Shown in pieces: positions 24,354-34,790 of a stretch of DNA of 64,000 nucleotides. Each line of letters begins with the position of its first letter. Within the stretch, counting starts at the first letter, position 1. This stretch comes from Anagrus nilaparvatae (lineage: Eukaryota; Arthropoda; Insecta; Hymenoptera; Mymaridae). The translations under genes and the position numbers were made by a program. The stretch is taken from contig JAKSXM010000014.1 of assembly GCA_022575985.1 (NCBI GenBank), positions 15,314,001 to 15,378,000 of the forward strand. Direction: 5' to 3'. The notes beneath the pieces were generated by a model. It had not been told where the DNA came from, did no database searches, and worked only from the letters and a program-made list of their open reading frames with translations.

Positions 24354-27300
24354 TCTTCTTTTAATTGTTTTTTTTTAACAATCTTCTACATTAGGATCTA
24401 TGAAGCAAATTATTTGAGATATTTATAAATAGCAACTATTTAAAGTACTATGTGAAAAATGTGAAAGACTGAAGTTTGATTCTAAAAAAAATAGCATTTT
24501 TATATTTCATATATATGTGTGCTTCCATTTTATAATAGAAAAGGATAATACGTATTTTAATGTTTAATACTTACTAAGCATACCAATCAATTATTATAAC
24601 TACTTAATTAAGTTTTTTTTTGTATGAAATAAATTGTTCTAATTAATTTTATTTTACTAATCATTTTTTTTTTCTAAACCAAGCAAAAAGAATAATTTAT
24701 TATAAGAACTTCTATGCAACTCAGATTTAAAATTTAGAAATTATGCAAATTAATTTTCATACAGTAAATTGATTACTTGTTTTGTTTATTTTTATAAATC
24801 TATAGCCGTATTAATTTTTATAATTACTATTTCACATGAGTAATTTAGACGTATCTTAAAATACTTTTGCATCTTTTCTAAAAAAGTTAAAAAATAGTCT
24901 TATTGTTGACAAAAATAAATGCAAAAAATATTCAACATTAATTACAATAAAAAAGATTCATTTCGTGAATTAAAAAAAACATTCTTATCAAAATCATTAA
25001 AGTATCAAAATTAATACATCAAATTTAGAAAACTAAAAATTGTGAATGTTTGATTTAAAATAGCATGTTATAATTGCACTTTTTGGTATAAGAATAAATT
25101 TCAACCCATAGTATTATCAAAATTAGTAACCATAAATTTTTCCAGGCTTTTCAATTTTTGACTTGTTTTCATTTAATAACTTGGTTGACCAAAATTGAAA
25201 TCAGGTACTTGAAAGTAAAACATTTAAACAAATGGCTAATTACTAAGTAAATGTAAAACGATTTTAAAATTGATCTAACAATCAAAGGAAATAGAATTTT
25301 CAGATATTTAATTATTCATTTTTTTGGTTTTTCTATCAAATGAGTATTTGTTGAATATTAAGTACTTATACTGTAAACATTCCTGTCAGGGTATAATTCC
25401 TTGACAGGAAATTTTGCAGTTTATTTATTTATTTATTTTTAAACGAATTAACGGGACGAACCCTTTTACAGTAATTTATAATACAATAATAAAATAAAAT
25501 TTACATTTGAGAATTAATAATAATTTGAAATATAATTTTATAATATAATAATTAAATTTTTAAGAAATTAACAGTTCTGACTGTAAGATTAAAGTCGTCA
25601 GTAATAATAGGTGATACAGTAATTTGTTTTTTATTTTTATTATTTTTTATTTATTTTTTTATTTATATACAGTTTATATTTGTTATAATCAGAATCTGCA
25701 AGATATACAAGATCAAAATTGTATGTATAGTATTATAACTTTTAAAACTGAGAAAGATTATTTAAACTGATTGTTCTTAATAATGAATACAATGAATTTT
25801 AACTCGAGAAATTAAAAAATTTATGCTAAATTAATACCTAATAATTAATAATTGAAAGTAAAACAATTTTTTGCCATATAATGAAATTTAAACTTTTCAA
25901 TTCAGTAATGTTAGAAACATCATTTATTTCTCAAATCTTCAAGGCTAAATTTTTACTAATTTGAACTTTTACTTGAAGTTCTACTTTTGATCTGAGAATT
26001 CAAGATAAAGTTATTATTTTTTCTATTTTAATAATTTATAAAAATTTCTAAGATTAATGAAATTATTCATTAAGTGGCATTTTGTAATTTGCGCTATCAC
26101 TTACTGCAAATTTTTTCAAATTTTATATTTTCAAAATTTAATAGAAAGGGGTAAATAAGAAAAAAATTTTACAAATAAAACTTATTAGAAAAAAAATTTA
26201 TTGTTTCATTTTATTAGAATACAAAGTAAAAAAAATCGATTCACTTGATAATAAAAATAAATGCCATTTAATTTTCAGCTTAAAAAAATAAATTATTTAC
26301 AAGATACTTATTACCATATAGTTAGTTGTAACTTAATATTACGTACAAAAAAAATTATATGAATCTATACATATTTCATTATTAAAATAAAAATTTAAAC
26401 AGAATTACTTTGTATAAAAACAACTTTTTTCAACCTTTATTTCGCAGGTTTGTAACTATAATTTGATTATAGTAACTATGATTTTAATTTATCCTTAATC
26501 CAGCAGACAAATATGAAATATCACAATATAGTATTAAAAATTATTAATATATATAGATTAAATATAGAGAGGCACTAAATTTTTTCTTTTTGTTTTTTTG
26601 TACTTTACTTGCGATTGTACACAGTAAAAAGCGTAATTATTTTATTATATTACATATTTACATTAAATTAATAAACTTAAAGAGATACATTATTATGTTC
26701 AGTTGATTAAAAGTCTTTTTTCTCAAAAGTATTGTTATGATTTGATTTTATTATTTCTTACACTTAAGAAATGTGTTTCAAATAATATAACCACTGAATG
26801 AATTACTTTATACAAGAAAAACTACCAAAAATAAATAACATTCTCATTATTTAAACTATTTAATCTTAAGTTTTTGAAAAATTTAATTTACACTTATAAT
26901 TTTTTAGTTTTCAAATTTTAATCCACAGTTCACCATTAGGTTTGTATACATAGGGGTTCATTGAGATAAGATCTTAGGTATTTTTATATTTCTTACTATA
27001 TGAAAAGTATTTTTGATCATAATAGTTTATCTTTTTTAGAATGTTGACTGCAAACATTTTGATCTGTCTTATATAAAAAAAACTTTTTTAATGTAATTGT
27101 TCCAATTGTGAATAAAAAAAAATTTTTATCAAAAATTTATTAAAAAATAAACGGCTGTAATAAAAAATGCTCTTTATTACATCTGGAACTTAGAGTATTA
27201 AAAAAGTGAAAAAAAGGACAATGTTTTTTTTTTTGCGTTTAAAAATCAGACTAAAAAAAATCATAATTTAAATACTAAAAATCATAAATGTCAAAATCAT

Positions 27301-27422
27301 ATTCTATTTAATCCTTCCCACAAATGAATCTTATAGGCCGCATCGTGGTGAAAAGATTTTAGTTTATTTAGATTATAAAATAAAAATGAACTTTGGTATT
27401 AAACTATTTAAAAAAAAACAAA
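24354..27422. other. 3-kb AT-rich intergenic region
   Basis: CFDP1's 3' UTR ends in the left part, where AAATAAATTG near 24626 is a candidate poly(A) signal. A possible LINE 3' end lies at 25420-25500. The rest is low-complexity AT DNA with no recognisable gene or repeat array. The 3' UTR of the minus-strand ankyrin gene falls in the right part. Confidence 0.5.
25420..25500 (-). mobile_element. Possible LINE 3' end with (AAAT)n tail, minus strand
   Basis: Read on the minus strand, CTGTAAAAGGGTTCGTCCCG and TTAATTCGTTT run into AAATAAATAAATAAATAAAC. This short 3' terminus with a simple repeat tail is typical of some insect non-LTR elements. The 5' limit is not visible and no coding remnant was seen. 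A small hairpin, TCCTGTCA/TTGACAGGA, lies just beyond the tail. Confidence 0.35.
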
Positions 27423-30400
27423 TCATCTTAACATTTTTAATAATTCGTTTGCAATATTTTTATGACGGTTAGTTATGGCAACTTGTAATAGCGTATTTCC
27501 TTCATTATTACGTGTATTAGTAACAGCTGAAAATTCATCAGATTTGAGAGATTTTATTTTGCTGATAATTTCTATATTGCCTATCTTAATGTCATAAAAT
27601 ATTTTTTCTATTAAATTTAGCAAATTAATTATATTTTGATTTTTGCATAACTGCAAGGGTGTTTTTCTGTCTTTATTTTCAATATTATAAATTGCACCAT
27701 ATTTTAATAAGGAAATGGTGATTTCCAAAGATCCGTTTTCAGCTGCTACATGTAGTGATGTGGTGCCGCCTGAAAGAGTCTTTGCATTTATGTAATTAAT
27801 AATTTTGTTTCTGCTAACACTTCTTAATAACACTTCAACAACTTCCTTATAGCCCTTAAACACTGCTGTGTGCAGAGGTGTATTTCCTTTATTTGTTGCT
27901 TGAGTAACATCAGCACCATATTGTATCAAAATATGAACTAAGTTTATATGGCCATTATTTATTGCAAAATGTAAGGGAGTTCTACCATCAATATTTTTAT
28001 CATTAACATCATCTCCATTTTTTAATAAAAATTCAACAGTTTTAATATCCCCATTACTAGCAGCAATATTAATATCTTTTTGAAGATTTTTTAATATATT
28101 TAAAGTATCGTCACCTTGTAGCTTAAACATTAAATTAATCATATCAATTTTATCTTGCGTTGCTACAACATCAGGATGATTTATTCCCATGATTAATTTT
28201 CTTTGCTCTAAACATTCTCTAAAATTTTTTAATGCACTTATAATCTTTCCTTGCGATAACAGTAAATTTGCCATATTTTGTTGTGTACTTAAGGTATCTA
28301 AGTGATTTGCCCCTAATACAGACTTTTGGATGCTAAAAACTTCTTTGTAAGTTTCTAATGCTTCATTAGAGTCATGTTGGGAAGAAAGAACTTGACCCAT
28401 ATTTGTTAAAGTTCTTAAAGTTTCTGAATGATGGGGACCCAAAACTTTTTTCCTAACTTCATAAACTTTTCGGTATATTTTTAAGGCCTCACTTTTTTTA
28501 CCTTGTAATCCTAAAACCATAGCAATATTATTCTGTATTGATAAAGTGATATGGCTTGCTGCACCTAAATTATCTTTATAGTAATCATATACTTTTAAAT
28601 AAATTTCTAATGATTCTTCATATTCTTGTCTAGTCATGAGTACCATAGCCATATGAGTTCGAGTATTTAAGGTATCTGCATGATTCTCTCCCAAGAACTT
28701 TTTTTGTCTGAAATAAACATCTTCGTAAATTTTCATTGATTTGTCATTTTCCCCTAATCTATGTAAGGTTAATGCAATCATGCTTCTTGTGTTTAATGTA
28801 TCAGGATTATTTATTCCCAAAATTTCCGTTTGTTTTTCACAGTTTTTTTCAAATAAATTTAATGCTTCTTGATATCTAAATAATTTATAAAACATTTTTC
28901 CGATTTCTCCTTGAATTTCCAGAGTTCCTGGGTTATCAGCTCCTAAAATGTCAACTCTTTTTTCTAAAACTGTTTTATATAAGAATAAAGCTTCTTCAAA
29001 ATTTTCTCGTATAACATGATATCTAGCTGTATTAAGGTTTTCGGTAACATCTTCTTGAAATATTTCTTTCAATTCTTTGATTTTCTTAAAATTATTATCT
29101 ATTGCTAAAACAATTAATGATTTCTTATCTCTGTTATTTGCTCTCATAACAGCCTTAATCGTATCAATATCTTTTATTTTTTTTAAGTTGTTAATGATTT
29201 GTAAGTCTCCTCTTTGTACTTTATTAAATACATTATTTATTAATGTCAGCAAACTTGTTATACTATTATCTTCTGCTAAATCTAAAGGAGTTTTTTTACT
29301 TTCCGACAAAGCATTATAAATGGCACCATTTATTAATAAATTTAGTACAACTTTGATATTTGAAAATTTAGCTGCATAATGTAAGGGAGTAAATTTTTTA
29401 TCATCTATTGCATTAGGATCACCATTGTTTAATAATAAAACATCAGCAACATCCTCAAAACCTTTCCAAGCTGCATAATGCAATGGTGTTTTGAATTCAG
29501 AATTTTTAGCATTAACAAAAGCCCCATTATTTATGAGTTGCTTAATTTCCCAAAACTTATTGCTTTTAACAGTATCAAAAAGTTTTTTAGTTGCTAATAA
29601 TAGCGTTTTAACATTTTCGTTGTTGGTAATATCAATAGGTTTTCTATTAAAATTATTAACAATGTTATAAACAGCACCATGTTTTAGTAAATATTCTATA
29701 ACATCTTTTGAACCGTATTGAGCAGCAATATGTAAAGCTGATGCCCCAGAAATATCTTTAATATTAATATTGATACCTTGGCTAATAAGATATTTTGTAA
29801 CTTCTAGTTGACCTTCTGCTGCATAATGCAGAATAGATTGATTATCAGAGTCGAGATCATTGATATCAATTCCTTTTTCAATAAAATATTGAACTATTTC
29901 TTTTTTACCATTTCTAGCTGCTATATGTATTGGTTTTGATCCAAAAGATTCTGTAGCATGTATGTCAGCTCCTTTTTCAACTAGATATATAATTATTTCT
30001 AATTTCCCTTCTTGAGCTGCTACATGTAATAATGTCCAATTATGATATCCCTTATAATTTATACCATCTTTCATATTTTTTAATAGTAGTTCAACCACTT
30101 GAATGTTACCAAAACCAACTGCTAATTCAACCGATGATCTGTTGCTATCATCTTTAATATTTATGTCAGCATTATTTTCTAATAATATTTTTATTATATC
30201 TCTATGACCTTTTAAGGATGCTATATGAAGAGGTGTAAGACCTTCTTGTGATCTGCAGTTGACATCAGCTCCATTTCTTAAAAGTAATGCAACAATATCT
30301 TTCCAACCTGCGTGTGCTGCTGTGTATAAAGGCGATAAATTGTCACTAGTTACTGCATTTACATCAGCTCCATTTTCTAATAAATCTTTAACAATGTCTG

Positions 30401-33400
30401 TATGTCCTCTTACAGCTGCTAAATGTAACGGTGATGATTTCCCGGAATTTCTAATATTTATATCCACTTTATTTTTTAACAGAATATTAACAATATCTCT
30501 GTCACCAGTTAAAATCGCTAATGATAAGCATGTGACATTGTCAGAATTAATGTCTGTACCCTTACGTATAAAAACTTCAATAATATCTTTATGATTATGT
30601 TGTATTGCAGAATAAAATGGGATTAAATTTTTTTTATTTTTCATATTTGTATTTGCTTTATTTTCTAATAGTAATTCTACTATATCTTTGTAACCCCCCT
30701 CTACAGCCATATGTAATGCTGTGTCTTCTAAACTATCTATCATATTAATATCTGCTTTATTTCTAATTAAAATTTCAATTATATCTTTATGACCATTAAC
30801 AGCAGCAACGCACAAAGGTGTTAGCCCTCTGTTACATTTAGCGTTAATTTTTGCTTTATTTTTTACTAAAAGTTCAACTATATTTTTATGCCCTTTTAAA
30901 GCAGCAACATGAAGTGGTGTATAGTCATTGTTGGCTGTTACATTCAAGTTAGCACCTTTTTTTATTAACAATTCAGCAATGTCTTTATCGCCGTTCATAG
31001 CTGCACCATGTAAAGCTGTAAATCCATCATGAGCTCTAGCATTAACATTTGCTTTGTTTTTTATTAGCACTTCAATAACTTCTTTATGATTTTTCTGAGT
31101 TGCTATATGTAATGGAGTTATTTGATACATATTTCTGTAATCAATAGTTGCATTAAATTTAATTAAAATCTCAGTGATTTCTTTGTTTCCACTATCTGCT
31201 GCCAAGTGCAATGCTGTCGATTGATACTTGTTGATGGCATCAATTTTCACTCCATATTCAAGTAGAGAAATTACAGCTTTTTTATGACTATTTTGCACTG
31301 CAAAATGAAGTGGCGTAACATTTTCAACACTAACAATATTTGGATTAGCTTTGCATTTTAATAAAGTATCAAGAACTTCAGTGTGTCCATATTTTGCAGC
31401 ATAATGTAATGGTGTGTAATTAGTTCCTTTGGTAGCAGCATTTACATCAACATTGTGTTTTAATAATAATTCAACAATTTTTTCATGACCACTTTCTACT
31501 GCGTAATGCAAGGGAGTGCCTCCATCTAAATCTTTAACATTTACATCAGCTCCTTTTAAAATTAGAAGATTTACAATTTCTAAATGACCATGTACTACTG
31601 CTATGTGTAGGGCAGTTCCTTGTCGATCATGCTTTGCATTGACGTCAGCCTTGATGTCAAGCAAAAAATTTACTATATCCAAGTATCCTCTCTCCGCAGC
31701 TAAATGAAGCGAAGTGCATCCACCAGCGGACTCATAATCAACATTAATTTCTTTCTCTAAAAAAATTTTCACTATATTTAAACAATTATTTTTAACAGCA
31801 TAATGAAGTGGAGAAAATCCTTTTTTTTCTTTTATAAAAATATTAGCTTTTTTTTTTAGCAAAATTTTAACAATATCCTTATGTCCATTTTGAGAGGCTA
31901 CATGTAAAGGAGTTCTACCATTGTAATCTAAGTCATCAACAAAAAAACCTATCTCATCAATAAAATATTCAACAATTTTCTTTTTTCCATATGCAGCAGC
32001 AATGTGCAAGGGATTATAACCATCATTATCTTTATCTTTAATATTGATATTTGAGTTTTGATTAATTAAATATTTTACTCCATCAACACTAGTTCCCTTA
32101 GCAGCATAATGAAGTGAAGTCCATGAATTAAAACTTTTTGCATTAATATCTGAACCTTTTTGAATACATTCTTTAACTTTTAACAAATTTCCTTCTCCTA
32201 ACGCATTGAACATTTTTTGTTGATTACTTACAGTATATAAATCAGCATTGAATTTATTCCTTAAATTATTTGAAATGTTGCTTTGTACTTGCTTAGCTGC
32301 TCTTTTTTTGTTCATAATCACTGCTCTAATAACTATTTTGTTTGCATTTAAAATGATTGCAACAGACGGATCAGGTAATAAAATATCAATTAAAGGCATA
32401 TCATGAGCCAAATAATTTCTCAAACATTTACCAGTTAACAAAGGAGAATAGTCATCCAAAAATTCCGAATTATCTAAACAATTAGTTGATACATCTAAAA
32501 TTGACAAAATATCTAATAATAGCATTTCTACAACTGCTTTAAGCTTTTTATTGCTTTTGTAAAATGAAAACTTTGTTTCTAAATTATTACTTAAAGAATT
32601 GTTACTTAAAATATTCTTCAGCTCATTTAATTTTAATTGTAACTGATTATTATATTGCATTTCTAATACGGGGGTGATGTTATTTTGTTTGTTTTCAAAT
32701 ATTTCAAGATTAGTTTTTTTTAGTTTTTCAGCCATATCTTGAACCCATTTAATATTTTTAACCTCTATATTAGCAATATAAATAATTTCATAAATTAATT
32801 TGCTAATTTCTTCTAATTGCTTTCCTTGGATTCTTAATGATACACTATTTAAAATTTTTATTGACAATTCAGCACATTCCTTATAACTATATGGTTTGAG
32901 ATCTGGTGAAAGATATTCTAATGCATTACCGGCTGAGAATTTTAAAGTTTTTATTATTGAATTATTAATTTTATTATTTCTCAGTTCATAAGCAAAAGTT
33001 TTTAAAACGTTAAATCCTAAATTATAATCTGTTTTTATACTTTTTGTCTTATTTTTTTCATGATTTATAATATCTTGAATTTTTGTGAACAATTTTTCTT
33101 CGTAACTTGTTTTATCAATAATAATTTTTGATAACTTTTCTACTAATTTGTCAAGTTTTTCTTGTTCAATAACTTTAATGTTTGTTGAAAAAACTTTGTC
33201 TGATTCAACGTTATTAAATATTTCAGTGATTTCAACGATGCCAGACAGAGATTCATCTTGAATAAATTTTTCTAAGATTTGCCTGATTATTTTAATTTTG
33301 CATGTATACAAAATATTAACAATAACTTTAGCAATTTTATTAATATCATTTTGCAAATTGGAAAAAAATTCTTCTGAATTTTCTTCAATTTCAATTCTTT

Positions 33401-34790
33401 TGTTTAAAGAATATCCATGAGACAAAGAATTCCTCAAATCTATTATAACATCTCTTGTATTTTTTGGCAAAGATAATAACAATAATTTACTTGCATCATT
33501 TGATAAGTTTGGTGACTGCAAAGTATTTTTCATGTATTCTCCAATGGCTTGCAAGGCTCTTGTGATTATTAGTTGTCCTTCTCTTTCGTGAAAATTTGCT
33601 GACATGGATAAATTTAAATAGTTGTATATCTTTATCAAAGAAGTTATATCTCTTATTTGCTGATAATCATTATATAAATCTTCAAAAATAGCATCCTTTT
33701 TAATAATATTATCAACAATTTTTTCACGCTTTAGTTTTGGTAAAATAGAACGTCTGGTTATATCTAAACTCAAAATATTTTTTTTCTCATTGCAAAGTTT
33801 TTTTGCAAAATTTTCTAAGTAAAATAATATTTTTTCTTTATTTAATGTAGCTAAATAAAATAAATTTATTTCTTGCTGCTTTGTATTAGAACAAATGAAA
33901 CATATCAAACAAAATTCAATTTCTTCCCATGGTAAACTAGAGTAACTTGATTTTAATTTATGCTTTAATATGTGTATGTTACGAGCAATAAATTTTGCTA
34001 CAAACAAAAAAATCTCATCCAATCGATTATGTTCTTTTAAAAATTTAATATTTTCAAGAATTAATTCTATTCTTTCTTTTATATTACTGAAAGAGGATTG
34101 AAATTTTTGAAAAGATCCAGATTCTTCGTAGGAAAATCGAAGATCAATTAATTTATTTTCTACAAAAATTTCTACTTCATCTGATATGCTAACATTTTTT
34201 AATTTTAGTTCTTCATAAGATTTAGAAAGTATTTCATCTAAGAATTCTGGACGACTAGAAAAATAATTATTAGGCCAATTATTTATTAAAGATGTAAGAA
34301 TTTTTATATCACTAGAACGCATTGCATAATAAAATGCATTATGACCAGTATCATCTTCATCATCTGGTAAAATAACAGACCTTTTAATTTCAGTGGTTAA
34401 ATTTTTTAAAACAATTTTACCATCGGTAAACAAATACTCTAAAATTTTCAATTTATTATTCTTACAAGTCAAAATAATTAAATTTGTTTTGGAAGTTTTG
34501 AATGGATTTGAGTTCTCATCATAAAAATCCCGAAGTTTTCTTTTATTTTCTATCTCACTTATTAAGCAAATGAATTTGCATAATAATTTAAAATATTCAA
34601 TGTTACCTTCTAAACTTTCTATAGTTTTTTTCAATTCAACCAAAATTTGTAGATAGAGAATTTTAGAATTTGCTTCTCTGTTGTATAATTTTTTGTATTT
34701 TTGAAAGAATTCTTCTTCTGAAGCATAAGAATGCGATAAAAACTTTTTATTTTCTTGGTATGTATATAATTTTTGATCTTGTTTGTCCAT
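27423..34790 (-). CDS. Giant HEPN-like/ankyrin/TPR/ankyrin protein
   Basis: One uninterrupted frame of 2455 codons from ATG 34790. An open TTG codon lies four codons upstream, and a weak acceptor-like GCAAACAG is nearby. Residues 1-855 are mostly helical. They hold two HEPN-like motifs: LRNSLSHGY (R453, H458), preceded by REGQLIITRALQAIGEYMK, and LRNYLAHDM (R791, H796). R-X4-H is the catalytic signature of HEPN ribonucleases. Residues about 860-1900 contain about 29 ankyrin repeats (TPLHYAA, DIVELLL, GADVNA types). About 1919-2225 is a kinesin-light-chain-type TPR array (LNTRTHMAMVL, LGANHLDTLSTQQNMANLLL). About 2230-2455 is a second ankyrin block. There is no signal peptide or membrane segment. 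Such long intronless ANK/TPR genes are common in intracellular bacteria, so transfer is possible, but the AT content matches the surroundings. Function is unknown; a role as an RNA-targeting or host-interaction scaffold is speculation. Confidence 0.85.
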   Translation of the reverse strand: MDKQDQKLYTYQENKKFLSHSYASEEEFFQKYKKLYNREANSKILYLQILVELKKTIESLEGNIEYFKLLCKFICLISEIENKRKLRDFYDENSNPFKTSKTNLIILTCKNNKLKILEYLFTDGKIVLKNLTTEIKRSVILPDDEDDTGHNAFYYAMRSSDIKILTSLINNWPNNYFSSRPEFLDEILSKSYEELKLKNVSISDEVEIFVENKLIDLRFSYEESGSFQKFQSSFSNIKERIELILENIKFLKEHNRLDEIFLFVAKFIARNIHILKHKLKSSYSSLPWEEIEFCLICFICSNTKQQEINLFYLATLNKEKILFYLENFAKKLCNEKKNILSLDITRRSILPKLKREKIVDNIIKKDAIFEDLYNDYQQIRDITSLIKIYNYLNLSMSANFHEREGQLIITRALQAIGEYMKNTLQSPNLSNDASKLLLLSLPKNTRDVIIDLRNSLSHGYSLNKRIEIEENSEEFFSNLQNDINKIAKVIVNILYTCKIKIIRQILEKFIQDESLSGIVEITEIFNNVESDKVFSTNIKVIEQEKLDKLVEKLSKIIIDKTSYEEKLFTKIQDIINHEKNKTKSIKTDYNLGFNVLKTFAYELRNNKINNSIIKTLKFSAGNALEYLSPDLKPYSYKECAELSIKILNSVSLRIQGKQLEEISKLIYEIIYIANIEVKNIKWVQDMAEKLKKTNLEIFENKQNNITPVLEMQYNNQLQLKLNELKNILSNNSLSNNLETKFSFYKSNKKLKAVVEMLLLDILSILDVSTNCLDNSEFLDDYSPLLTGKCLRNYLAHDMPLIDILLPDPSVAIILNANKIVIRAVIMNKKRAAKQVQSNISNNLRNKFNADLYTVSNQQKMFNALGEGNLLKVKECIQKGSDINAKSFNSWTSLHYAAKGTSVDGVKYLINQNSNINIKDKDNDGYNPLHIAAAYGKKKIVEYFIDEIGFFVDDLDYNGRTPLHVASQNGHKDIVKILLKKKANIFIKEKKGFSPLHYAVKNNCLNIVKIFLEKEINVDYESAGGCTSLHLAAERGYLDIVNFLLDIKADVNAKHDRQGTALHIAVVHGHLEIVNLLILKGADVNVKDLDGGTPLHYAVESGHEKIVELLLKHNVDVNAATKGTNYTPLHYAAKYGHTEVLDTLLKCKANPNIVSVENVTPLHFAVQNSHKKAVISLLEYGVKIDAINKYQSTALHLAADSGNKEITEILIKFNATIDYRNMYQITPLHIATQKNHKEVIEVLIKNKANVNARAHDGFTALHGAAMNGDKDIAELLIKKGANLNVTANNDYTPLHVAALKGHKNIVELLVKNKAKINAKCNRGLTPLCVAAVNGHKDIIEILIRNKADINMIDSLEDTALHMAVEGGYKDIVELLLENKANTNMKNKKNLIPFYSAIQHNHKDIIEVFIRKGTDINSDNVTCLSLAILTGDRDIVNILLKNKVDINIRNSGKSSPLHLAAVRGHTDIVKDLLENGADVNAVTSDNLSPLYTAAHAGWKDIVALLLRNGADVNCRSQEGLTPLHIASLKGHRDIIKILLENNADINIKDDSNRSSVELAVGFGNIQVVELLLKNMKDGINYKGYHNWTLLHVAAQEGKLEIIIYLVEKGADIHATESFGSKPIHIAARNGKKEIVQYFIEKGIDINDLDSDNQSILHYAAEGQLEVTKYLISQGININIKDISGASALHIAAQYGSKDVIEYLLKHGAVYNIVNNFNRKPIDITNNENVKTLLLATKKLFDTVKSNKFWEIKQLINNGAFVNAKNSEFKTPLHYAAWKGFEDVADVLLLNNGDPNAIDDKKFTPLHYAAKFSNIKVVLNLLINGAIYNALSESKKTPLDLAEDNSITSLLTLINNVFNKVQRGDLQIINNLKKIKDIDTIKAVMRANNRDKKSLIVLAIDNNFKKIKELKEIFQEDVTENLNTARYHVIRENFEEALFLYKTVLEKRVDILGADNPGTLEIQGEIGKMFYKLFRYQEALNLFEKNCEKQTEILGINNPDTLNTRSMIALTLHRLGENDKSMKIYEDVYFRQKKFLGENHADTLNTRTHMAMVLMTRQEYEESLEIYLKVYDYYKDNLGAASHITLSIQNNIAMVLGLQGKKSEALKIYRKVYEVRKKVLGPHHSETLRTLTNMGQVLSSQHDSNEALETYKEVFSIQKSVLGANHLDTLSTQQNMANLLLSQGKIISALKNFRECLEQRKLIMGINHPDVVATQDKIDMINLMFKLQGDDTLNILKNLQKDINIAASNGDIKTVEFLLKNGDDVNDKNIDGRTPLHFAINNGHINLVHILIQYGADVTQATNKGNTPLHTAVFKGYKEVVEVLLRSVSRNKIINYINAKTLSGGTTSLHVAAENGSLEITISLLKYGAIYNIENKDRKTPLQLCKNQNIINLLNLIEKIFYDIKIGNIEIISKIKSLKSDEFSAVTNTRNNEGNTLLQVAITNRHKNIANELLKMLR

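Noticed and set aside
29077..30594. Plus-strand frames opposite the ankyrin gene (29077-29319, 30259-30594)
   Set aside because: They are antisense shadows of ankyrin repeats with no independent features.
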